Assembly: GCA_027493525.1 (NCBI GenBank)
Contig: JAOSKN010000002.1
Span: 600,288 to 664,287, forward strand
Direction of reading: 5' to 3'
Length of the DNA stretch: 64,000 nucleotides
DNA from: Planctomycetota bacterium
Lineage (GTDB): Bacteria > Planctomycetota > SZUA-567 > H5-PLA8
Below, piece after piece: positions 1 to 9,001 of the stretch. Position 1 is the stretch's first letter. Every line of letters starts with the position of its first letter. The notes under the pieces were generated by a model. The model saw only the letters and a program-made list of their open reading frames with translations, made no database searches and was not told the origin of the DNA. A program made the translations under genes and the position numbers.

Positions 1-51
1 TTAGGCGCCGGGCTTGGTGCCCGGCTGGAGTAGGCGAAAAGGAGACGTATC

Positions 52-288
52 ATGGGCGGTGGTCTTGCTTTTGTGGGTCTGTCCATCGGCATCGGGCTGT
101 TGGTGGCGGGCGCGGCGTACGGCATCGGCAAGCTGGCGGCGGCGGCGATGGAAGGCATCGCGCGGCAGCCCGAGGCGGCCGGCAACATCCGCGGCGCGGC
201 GATCGTGCTGGCGGCGCTGATCGAAGGATTCACCTTCTTCGCGCTGATCGTGCTCATCATCGCGCTCTTCGTGCTCAAGATTAACTAG
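52..288 (+). CDS. atpE: F-type ATP synthase F0 subunit c
   Basis: Forms the membrane rotor ring that carries ions through F0. The 78-residue product is a two-helix hairpin: a glycine/alanine-rich first helix, the polar loop with the conserved RQPE, and a second helix with the ion-binding carboxylate in AALIEGFTFF. Glu is followed by Gly, not by the Ser/Thr seen in sodium-type rings, and there is no matching Gln in helix 1, so a proton ring is inferred. The ATG at 52 sits 7 nt after an AAAAGGAGA ribosome site. It is the first of seven atp genes; atpB is expected upstream, outside the window. Confidence 0.96.
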   Translation: MGGGLAFVGLSIGIGLLVAGAAYGIGKLAAAAMEGIARQPEAAGNIRGAAIVLAALIEGFTFFALIVLIIALFVLKIN

Positions 289-373
289 CCGCTGTCGGCG
301 CGATGGGGATGGGCGAAGTGGCTGGCGGCCGAGGGCGGCGGCCCAGCCTCGCTATGGGCGGAGGAATACGCCG

Positions 374-913
374 GTGACCCTGACTCCGATACTGGCCGAG
401 GGGAGCGGAGGCTTTCCCTCCTGGCTCACCCCGGAACTCCAAGTTCTGGTGTGGTCCGTGGCGGTCTTCCTGGCCCTCCTGGGGCTGCTCTGGAAGTTCG
501 CCTGGGGCCCGCTGATGCAGGCGCTCGAGGAACGCGAGCACCGCATTGCCAAGAAGATCGACGACGCCGAAGCGCGCTTCAAGGAGGCCGAGGCCAAAGC
601 CGCCGAATACGAGAAGCGCCTCGAGGCCGCCAAGGCCGAAGCCACCGCGATCATCGACGAAGGCAAGCGCGACGCCGTGAAGGTCCAGGAGCAGATCCAG
701 GCCGCCGCCAACGCCGAGGCCGCCAAGACCCTCGAACGGGCCAAGCGCGAGATCAAGCTGGCCCAGGATCAGGCCATCGCCGAGCTGCGCGACCGGCTCG
801 TCGATTTCACCGCCGAGATGGCCGCGACGGTGATCGAGCGCGAAGTAAAGGCCGAGGATCACCGGCGCTTCATCGAGCAGGGCATCGAGAAGGTCGGGCA
901 GAAGGTCCAGTAG
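374..913 (+). CDS. atpF: F-type ATP synthase F0 subunit b
   Basis: Peripheral-stalk subunit that holds F1 against the rotor torque. The 179-residue product has one N-terminal membrane helix (about residues 24-44, LQVLVWSVAVFLALLGLLW) followed by a long, highly charged Ala/Glu/Lys coiled coil, the normal subunit-b architecture. The start is GTG at 374, preceded by GGAGGAAT. The 85 nt gap after atpE holds nothing else recognisable. A single b gene is present, with no second b' copy in the operon. Confidence 0.94.
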   Translation: MTLTPILAEGSGGFPSWLTPELQVLVWSVAVFLALLGLLWKFAWGPLMQALEEREHRIAKKIDDAEARFKEAEAKAAEYEKRLEAAKAEATAIIDEGKRDAVKVQEQIQAAANAEAAKTLERAKREIKLAQDQAIAELRDRLVDFTAEMAATVIEREVKAEDHRRFIEQGIEKVGQKVQ

Positions 914-940
914 GCGCGATTTCGCGGATGGGACGCGTGC

Positions 941-1519
941 ATGCCGAGTGAAGCATCCGAAAGCCTGGCCTTCGTCTACGCCGAGGCCCTCTACGACGCC
1001 GCCGTCGAATCCGGCAGCCTGGTGCGTGTCGAGGAGGAACTGCTGGCCTTGAAGGGCCTGCTGGCCGCCGATCCGCGCTACCTGCGCTTCTTCGAGACTC
1101 CCACCGTCGGCTTCGACGACAAGCGCAAGGTCGTGGGGTCCGTCTTCGGCGGCCTCTCGAAGGAACTGGCCAATTTCCTCCTGGTCACGATCCGCAAGGG
1201 CCGCGTGGGCATGCTGCCGGCCATCGTCGACGCCTTTCACGAGCACGCCAACCGCAAGGCCGGCATCGCCGAGTTCACCGTCATCTCCGCGCGCGCGCTG
1301 GAGGACGGCGAACGCAACGTGCTCCGCCAGCGCCTGGAGCAGGGCCTCAAGCGGAAAATCGAGATTCGCGAGAAGGTCGAACCGGAACTGCTGGGAGGTT
1401 TCGTGCTGGCCCACGAGGACCAGCGCTGGGACTGCTCGCTGATCCACCGCCTCGGGCGGCTCGTGGACAGGGTGGAATCGGTCAAGCCCAATCTGGGTAT
1501 CTGGTCGCAGGGCAACTGA
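941..1519 (+). CDS. atpH: F-type ATP synthase F1 subunit delta
   Basis: Delta joins the top of F1 to the subunit-b stalk. The 192-residue product has the all-helical N-terminal domain (FVYAEALYDAAVESG, the family YAxALxxxA signature) and the conserved C-terminal segment EKVEPELLGGFVLAHEDQRWD, which resembles the family pattern of a plant/bacterial delta ending in G-G-hydrophobic. It lies 27 nt after atpF and 51 nt before atpA, in the usual b-delta-alpha order. The start ATG at 941 is the only sensible one. Confidence 0.93.
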   Translation: MPSEASESLAFVYAEALYDAAVESGSLVRVEEELLALKGLLAADPRYLRFFETPTVGFDDKRKVVGSVFGGLSKELANFLLVTIRKGRVGMLPAIVDAFHEHANRKAGIAEFTVISARALEDGERNVLRQRLEQGLKRKIEIREKVEPELLGGFVLAHEDQRWDCSLIHRLGRLVDRVESVKPNLGIWSQGN

Positions 1520-1570
1520 GTTCGACGCGCGGGCGCGGCCCTAGCGGCCCCCGACAACGGAGCGAGAGCG

Positions 1571-3238
1571 ATGCGCATTCAAGTGGACGAAATGATCGAC
1601 ATCCTGCGGCGGCAGATCAAGGATTACGACTCCGCCCTGGCCGTCGAGGAAGTGGGCACCGTCGTCGAGATCGGCGACGGCATCGCCCGCATCTACGGCC
1701 TCTCCCAGTGCATGGCCGGCGAGATGATCGAGTTCCCCACCGGCGTGTACGGCCTGGCGCTGAATCTCGAAGAGGACAGCGTCGGCGTCGCGATCATGGG
1801 CCGCTACGACAACCTCAAGGAAGGCGACCAGGTCAAGCGCACCGGGCGCGTGCTGCAGGTGCCGGTAGGCGAGGCGCTGCTCGGCCGCGTCGTCGACCCC
1901 GTCGGCAACCCGCTCGACGGGAAGGGCCCCATCACCACCGAGTTCCACCGCGAGGTCGAGAGCCCCGCGCCGGGCATCGCCGCGCGCCAGCCCGTCAAGG
2001 TGCCGCTCCAGACCGGCATCAAAGCCATCGACAGCATGATCCCCATCGGCCGCGGGCAGCGCGAGCTGATCATCGGCGACCGCAAGACCGGCAAGACCGC
2101 CATCGCCCTCGACGCGATCATCAACCAGAAGGACTCCGGCGTGATCTGCGTCTACGTCGCCATCGCGCAGAAGGAATCCACCGTCGCGAGCCTGGTCAAG
2201 CGCCTGCAGGAAGTCGGCGCGATGGACTACACCATCATCGTCTCGGCCGGCGCCTCCGACCCCGCCTCGCTCCAGTACATCGCCCCATACAGCGGCGCCG
2301 CGATGGCCGAGTACTTCATGTACGAGCAGGGCAAGGACACCCTCTGCGTCTACGACGACCTTTCCAAGCAGGCCGCCGCGTACCGCGAGATGTCCCTGCT
2401 GCTGCGCCGACCGCCCGGCCGCGAGGCCTATCCCGGCGACGTCTTCTACCTGCACAGCCGCCTGCTCGAACGCAGCGCCAAGCTGGCCGAGAAGCACGTC
2501 ATCGTCCCCGCCAGCTTCAGCGGACAGGCCAAGGCCGCCGACGCCGTCAACGGCAAGGAGTACCTCGCCGAGGCCGGGCACGACGAGGCCGGCAAGGAAC
2601 TCAAGGCCATGGACAACCCCGCCGGGTACAAGGTCGCCAAGGTCTACGGCACCGGCGGCTCGCTCACCGCGCTCCCCATCATCGAGACGCAGGAAGGCGA
2701 GGTCTCGGCCTACATCCCGACCAACGTGATTTCGATCACCGATGGGCAGATCTACCTGGAACCGGACCTCTTCAACGCCGGCGTGCGCCCCGCGGTCAAC
2801 GTCGGCATCTCGGTCAGCCGCGTCGGCGGAAACGCGCAGATCAAGGCGATGAAGAAGATCGCCGGCACCCTGCGCCTGGACCTGGCGAACTTCCGCGAAC
2901 TCGAAGCCTTCGCCCAGCTCGGCACCGAACTCGACCCCGTCACCCAGCGCCAGGTCGACCGCGGCTACCGGCTCGTGGAACTCCTCAAGCAGCCCCAGTA
3001 CAAGCCCGTCCACGTGGCCGACCAGATCTTCGCGATCTACGCCGCGACGAAGGGCTTCCTGGACGATCTGCCCGTCAAGCAGGTCGGCGCGTTCGAGCAG
3101 GCGCTGCTGCAGGAGATCGACAACGCGCACAAGGAGCTGCCCGCCGAACTGAACAAGACCAAGGTCCTCAGCGAAGCGATGGAAAAGCAGCTCCAGCAGG
3201 TCATCAAGGACGTGAAGGCGCGCTTCGTCAAGAAGTAG
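1571..3238 (+). CDS. atpA: F-type ATP synthase F1 subunit alpha
   Basis: Non-catalytic nucleotide-binding subunit of the F1 hexamer. At 555 residues it is slightly longer than the usual 500-515. It shows the N-terminal beta-barrel, Walker [10 protein letters not shown] (about residue 180), the Walker B strand region ([13 protein letters not shown]), the alpha-specific [20 protein letters not shown] stretch, and [11 protein letters not shown] typical of alpha. The arginine finger is in that last motif. An ACGGAGCGAGAGCG ribosome site precedes the ATG at 1571. It is followed 48 nt later by atpG. Confidence 0.97.
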   Translation: MRIQVDEMIDILRRQIKDYDSALAVEEVGTVVEIGDGIARIYGLSQCMAGEMIEFPTGVYGLALNLEEDSVGVAIMGRYDNLKEGDQVKRTGRVLQVPVGEALLGRVVDPVGNPLDGKGPITTEFHREVESPAPGIAARQPVKVPLQTGIKAIDSMIPIGRGQRELIIGDRKTGKTAIALDAIINQKDSGVICVYVAIAQKESTVASLVKRLQEVGAMDYTIIVSAGASDPASLQYIAPYSGAAMAEYFMYEQGKDTLCVYDDLSKQAAAYREMSLLLRRPPGREAYPGDVFYLHSRLLERSAKLAEKHVIVPASFSGQAKAADAVNGKEYLAEAGHDEAGKELKAMDNPAGYKVAKVYGTGGSLTALPIIETQEGEVSAYIPTNVISITDGQIYLEPDLFNAGVRPAVNVGISVSRVGGNAQIKAMKKIAGTLRLDLANFRELEAFAQLGTELDPVTQRQVDRGYRLVELLKQPQYKPVHVADQIFAIYAATKGFLDDLPVKQVGAFEQALLQEIDNAHKELPAELNKTKVLSEAMEKQLQQVIKDVKARFVKK

Positions 3239-3286
3239 CCGAATGCGGAAGGCCGGCGCCGCGCCGGCCGGGATGAGCGGAACGAC

Positions 3287-4159
3287 ATGGCCAATACGCG
3301 CGAACTGGTGAAGCGCCGCAAGTCGGTGCGCAACACCCGCAAGATCACGAAGACCATGGAAATGGTCGCGACGGCCAAGCTCGCCAAGGCCCAGCAGGCC
3401 GCCTTGGCCGCGCGCCCCTACGCGCAGAAACTCCAGCAGGTCATCGGCGACCTGGCCGCCGCCACCACCGACATCGAGCACCCGCTGTTGAAGGAGCACG
3501 CCCAGCCGAAGAGGGCCGTCGTGATCGTGCTCACCTCCGACCGCGGCCTCTGCGGCGCCTTCAACGCCAACATCGTCCGCGAGGGGCGCAACCTGCGGAA
3601 CGAACTGTCCGCGCGCGGGCTGGAATCCGAATTCGTCGTGCAGGGGCGCAAGGGCGTCGCCGCCTACCGCTTCCTGAACATCCCGGTCGCCAAGAGCTAC
3701 CTGCTTGTCTCCGACAAGCCCAGCTACCAGCGCGCGGAGGAGATCGGCGCCGCCCTGATCGACCGCTACGGCCGGGAAGAGATCGACGAGGCCTACATCG
3801 CCTACAGCTGGTTCAAGTCCACCTCATCCCAGGCCCCGCGCGTGGACAAGATCCTGCCGCTCTCCTCGATGAAGGCCGATGGCGGCGGCGAAGCGCTGGG
3901 CGCCGGCTACCTTTTCCATCCCAACCCGAAGACGATTCTGACCGACGTGCTGCCGCTGGTGGTGAAAATGTCCATCTTCACCGCGATGCTGGACAACACC
4001 GCCGGCGAGCACGCGGCGCGGCGCCTGGCGATGAAGAACGCCACCGACGCGGCCGACGACATGATCAAGGGCCTCACGCGGCAGTACAACCGCGCGCGGC
4101 AGGGCAAGATCACGCAGGAGATCGCGGAAATCGTGGGCGGCGCCGCGGCGCTTGCCTGA
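3287..4159 (+). CDS. atpG: F-type ATP synthase F1 subunit gamma
   Basis: Central rotor shaft that couples c-ring rotation to catalysis. The 290-residue product has both termini typical of gamma: the N-terminal helix RRKSVRNTRKITKTMEMVA and the C-terminal helix with NATDAADDMIKGLTRQYNRA followed by RQGKITQEIAEIVGGAAAL. The central Rossmann-like part contains LTSDRGLCGAFNANI. Length and gene order are ordinary. Confidence 0.96.
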   Translation: MANTRELVKRRKSVRNTRKITKTMEMVATAKLAKAQQAALAARPYAQKLQQVIGDLAAATTDIEHPLLKEHAQPKRAVVIVLTSDRGLCGAFNANIVREGRNLRNELSARGLESEFVVQGRKGVAAYRFLNIPVAKSYLLVSDKPSYQRAEEIGAALIDRYGREEIDEAYIAYSWFKSTSSQAPRVDKILPLSSMKADGGGEALGAGYLFHPNPKTILTDVLPLVVKMSIFTAMLDNTAGEHAARRLAMKNATDAADDMIKGLTRQYNRARQGKITQEIAEIVGGAAALA

Positions 4160-5644
<1,485 letters not shown>

Positions 5645-5650
5645 GCGGCG

Positions 5651-6067
5651 ATGGCCGACGAGAAGACCATCCGCTTCACCGTCATCACGCCCGCGCGCGC
5701 GGTCTTCGAGGAGGACGTGCGCGGTCTGGTCGTGCCGGCCTTCGACGGCGAACTGGGCGTCCTGCCCGGCCACGCGGCCTTCATCGGGCTGCTGGGCAGC
5801 GGCCCCGTGCGCGTGACGCGCCCCGACGGCAGCCACATGTCCTTCGCCATCCGCGGCGGGTTCCTCCAGGTGAAGTCCAACGCCGCCACCGTCCTGACTC
5901 AGGAGGCCGTCCGCCCCGAAGAGATCGACTCGGCGGCCCTCGATTCCGAATTCGGCGAGGCCCGCGCCGCCATGGCCCGCTCCGACGAAGAGGTCGAGGC
6001 GAAGGAGCAGAAGCTGGCCTGGATCGCCGCGCGGCAGAAGGTCCTGGCCGCGCGCGAGGAACGATGA
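5651..6067 (+). CDS. atpC: F-type ATP synthase F1 subunit epsilon
   Basis: Lower rotor subunit that links gamma to the c ring and can inhibit ATP hydrolysis. The 138-residue product has the N-terminal beta-sandwich (FDGELGVLPGHAAFIGLLG is the classic epsilon motif) and a C-terminal two-helix part rich in Ala, Arg and Glu. Its stop overlaps the next gene's start by 4 nt (ATGA), so the PNPOx-like gene is translationally coupled to the ATP synthase operon. Confidence 0.95.
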   Translation: MADEKTIRFTVITPARAVFEEDVRGLVVPAFDGELGVLPGHAAFIGLLGSGPVRVTRPDGSHMSFAIRGGFLQVKSNAATVLTQEAVRPEEIDSAALDSEFGEARAAMARSDEEVEAKEQKLAWIAARQKVLAAREER

Positions 6068-6639
6068 GCCGCGCCTGGCGCGAATGGCTCGACCGCGCCC
6101 TCGAAGCCAATCCCGAACGACCCGACGCCCTGTATCTCCAGTTGGCCACCGTCCGGCCCGGCGGGCGGCCGGCCAACCGCACGATCTTCTTCCGCGGCTT
6201 TCTCGAGCCCGGCCCGCGCCTCGTCTTCACCACCAACGCCCACAGCGCCAAGGTCGCCGAACTTGCCGCCCAGCCCTGGGCCGAGGCCTGCTGGCATTTT
6301 CGGACCACCCGCGAGCAATTCCGGATTGCCGGCCGCGTCGAGACCGTCGGCGCGCGGCATCCCGATGCCGCGCTGCGCGCCGAGCGCCTGCGCCTCTGGG
6401 CGCTGCAGAGGGAGGACTCGCGTCTGACCTTCGCCTGGCCGCGCCCGGGGCTCCCGCGCGCCGGGGATCCCGCCTTCGCGGTCCCCGCTCCAGACCCCGC
6501 GCTGCCAGCGGAGAACTTTCTCCTTGGGCTCCTCGCGCCCGACGAAGTCGATTACATCGACCTGCGCCCCGCGCTCCACGAGCGCTGGCGTTTTGCGCGC
6601 GAGGCCGGCGGCTGGCGCGCCGAGCGCCTGAATCCCTGA
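6064..6639 (+). CDS. PNPOx-like FMN-binding flavoprotein (Alr4036 type)
   Basis: The 191-residue product resembles the pyridoxamine 5'-phosphate oxidase-like split-barrel family. The N-terminal half reads LQLATVRPGGRPANRTIFFR, then LVFTTNAHSAKVAEL and the strand ACWHFRTTREQFRIAGRVE, matching the FMN-binding core; the C-terminus ends RWRFAREAGGWRAERLNP as in the family dimer segment. The substrate is unknown. True PdxH activity is not claimed because this family includes many FMN-dependent enzymes of other function. The ATG overlaps the atpC stop by 4 nt, so it is co-transcribed with the atp genes, an unusual partner for them. Confidence 0.8.
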   Translation: MSRAWREWLDRALEANPERPDALYLQLATVRPGGRPANRTIFFRGFLEPGPRLVFTTNAHSAKVAELAAQPWAEACWHFRTTREQFRIAGRVETVGARHPDAALRAERLRLWALQREDSRLTFAWPRPGLPRAGDPAFAVPAPDPALPAENFLLGLLAPDEVDYIDLRPALHERWRFAREAGGWRAERLNP

Positions 6640-6693
6640 GTGCCGCGCCCCGCTACGGTTGCCAGGCGCTGGGCGGGCGGATAGATGTAGTCC

Positions 6694-7662
6694 ATGGCCG
6701 CAACCGTGACCGGCGCCGACCGCTTCAGCCGCAAGACCCTTGACGGCGACACGCGCTTCCTCGACCCCCAGGTCATCGCGCGGATCGGCAACATCGAACT
6801 GGTCGCGCGCTTCATCGTCGAAGGCTTCCTGATCGGCCTGCACAAATCGCCGTATCACGGCTTCTCCAGCGAGTTTTCCAGCTACCGGAAATACGTGAAG
6901 GGCGACGCCTTCCGCTTCATCGACTGGAAGGTCGCCGCCAAGACCGACCGGCTGTACATCAAGCAGTTCGAGGATCAAACCAACACGCGGACCTATGTCC
7001 TGGTGGACGGCTCCGCGAGCATGCGCTTCGGCGGGGACGCCGCGCGCGTGGACGGCTCGAAGAGCCGCGGCGTGCCCAAGTGGCGCTACGCGCGCGACCT
7101 CGCCGCCGCCTTCGCTTACCTGATGATCAACCAGGGCGACGCGGCGGGGCTCGCCATTTTCCGCGACGGGCCGCCCGAAGTCGTGCCTACGCGCGGCGGC
7201 AACGTGCACCTGCACGCGCTCCTGAGCGTGCTGGGCAAGTCCGAGCCCGACTCGGGCACCGACACCGAGAAGGGCCTCGGCGCGCTCCCCGAGCGGCTCG
7301 CCCGCCGCGGGCTCGTCGTCCTGATCAGCGACCTTCTCGACGACACGGCCAGGATCATCAACGGGCTGAAAGGCTTTCGCGCGCGCCGGCACGAGATGAT
7401 CGTCTTCCATCTGCTGGCGCCGGAGGAGCGCGAGTTCCCGTACCGGGAGAACATCGAGTTCGTGGACGCCGAGACCGGCCAGACCCTCGTCGCCCAGGGC
7501 AGCTACATCGGACCGGCCTATCAGCGCGCCCTGCAGGAGCACGTGGAGACGATCAAGCGCTACTGCCGCGCGCAGGACATCGACTTCGTCCCGCTCACCA
7601 CCGACGAACTGCTTTCGACCGCGCTCATCGCCTACCTCAATAAACGCCAGCGCATGATGTAG
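6694..7662 (+). CDS. DUF58 (vWA-like) domain protein
   Basis: The 322-residue product carries the DUF58 signature (YVKGDAFRFIDWKVAAKT, then YIKQFEDQTNTRTYVLVDGS) and a degenerate metal-ion adhesion motif DGSASM. DUF58 proteins normally sit beside a MoxR-type AAA ATPase and are thought to help fold or activate other proteins; no MoxR gene lies nearby here. There is no signal peptide. It ends 11 nt from the convergent carboxypeptidase gene. The ribosome site is weak (GGCGGATAGATG); ATG 6694 was taken as the first good start. Confidence 0.85.
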   Translation: MAATVTGADRFSRKTLDGDTRFLDPQVIARIGNIELVARFIVEGFLIGLHKSPYHGFSSEFSSYRKYVKGDAFRFIDWKVAAKTDRLYIKQFEDQTNTRTYVLVDGSASMRFGGDAARVDGSKSRGVPKWRYARDLAAAFAYLMINQGDAAGLAIFRDGPPEVVPTRGGNVHLHALLSVLGKSEPDSGTDTEKGLGALPERLARRGLVVLISDLLDDTARIINGLKGFRARRHEMIVFHLLAPEEREFPYRENIEFVDAETGQTLVAQGSYIGPAYQRALQEHVETIKRYCRAQDIDFVPLTTDELLSTALIAYLNKRQRMM

Positions 7663-7673
7663 CGCCCGGCGCC

Positions 7674-8814
7674 TCAGCCGGCGGCTTCGACGACCTCCTT
7701 CAGGTAGCGCTCCATCGCGGCCAGCAGGTCGCGGCCGAAGGCGCGCGCGCCTTCGACGGATACCACCGCGCCGCTCACGTTGGCGTAGGGGAACTCGATC
7801 GTGTGCCCCCACAGGATCCCGGGCTGTTCGCAGAGCCAGCGCCCGCAGCTCTTCAGCACCCCGGCCTGGGTCGTGTTCCAGCCCTGGCCGAAGGGCAGGT
7901 TGTCCTTCGCGAAGTAGGGCAGCGGACCGCGGCATGCGGATTCGAGGAGCGCGCAGAACTCCAGGCAGCGCGCCCAGGCCGCCTCGTCCGGGCCGCCTAC
8001 GAAGTACAGCACCTCGTTGTGCGGTCCGCGGATGTGCGGGCAATGCAGGTCGATTCCGAAGCGCAGCTTGCCCCCGGCCCAGGCCGGGACCAGTTCGCGG
8101 ATCGCGCCGACGCTGGGGTAGATGCAGTTCTCGCCGTAGTCGCGGTTGTGGTCGTAGGGCTTGCGGTTCTTGCCCTGGTCCCCGTCCTCGACGCCGTCCT
8201 TGTCCACGAAGGGCACGATCAGGAACTCGACGTGCTCGCGGGAAGTACGCGCCGCGCGCGTCATCGGCCAGGACGCCCTCGATCAGGCCCTCCAGCGCGA
8301 AGTCCGGGATGGCCTCGCAGCAGTGGTGCCGGCAGGCCAGGAAAATCCGGTGCCGCGGCTCCCCGTCGACGCGGCCCGCGCGGAGCTTTTCCACCGTGCG
8401 CCCCTTCTCCGAAACGCAGAGCGTCTCCACCTTCAGCGCGGGAGCACCCGCATGCCGCGCCAGGAACGCGCGCAGGTTGGCCTCGAGGTAGGGAATCCCG
8501 AAGCTCGCGCGGAAGTCGTCGCAGCCCTCGGGGATCCGAAGCGAGAACGACTTGGCCTTGAAATCGACCTGCTCCGCGCCAAGCCAGGTCCACGTCGCGC
8601 CGCCGTCCGCGCTGATGGCCGGCCCGCGCACGCCGATGCAGTTGCTCCCGGTGAACGTCAGCTTCACGGTCCGCCCGGCCGCCTCGCGGATCCGGCCGTA
8701 CCAGTAGAACCAGTCCCCCGCGGTGTCCCGCAGGTCCTGCCGCACGAAGGCGTGGTCCGCCTCGATCCGCTCGACGATCAGGTTGCCGCCCGGAAAGTCC
8801 GCATCGATCCGCAT
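7674..8814 (-). pseudogene. M14-family zinc carboxypeptidase, one-base frameshift
   Basis: Read across one frameshift this is a 379-residue cytosolic-type M14 metallopeptidase. The first part has an N-terminal beta-sandwich and the zinc site CRHHCCE (His-x-x-Glu); the second part starts REHVEFLIVPFVDKDGVEDG and holds the third zinc ligand in DLHCPH and the catalytic Glu in HTIEFPYAN. The frame changes at the GGG run 8240-8242: removing one base joins the two halves exactly where the family alignment expects. All catalytic residues survive, so this is either a very recent pseudogene or an assembly error. No signal peptide is seen. Confidence 0.85.
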
Positions 8815-9001
8815 CGCGATCCCCTTAGCGTGGCCTCAATCCAGCCTATTGTCGGGATGAGTAACCAAGGCGCAAACGCCGTCAGGAGGAAGAGGCGCGG
8901 CGAGCCGCAGAAAAGTCCCAACACGTACGAAGCTTGGGTGTAAGTAAGGCGGGACCTTGGATGCCTATTTTTAGTAAATAAGAGCAAGGAGCGTTGAGGA
9001 A

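Noticed and set aside
1..51. Hairpin GCCGGGC...GCCCGGC upstream of atpE
   Set aside because: A real stem-loop, but it is short, without a T tract, and the upstream gene is outside the window, so no role can be supported.
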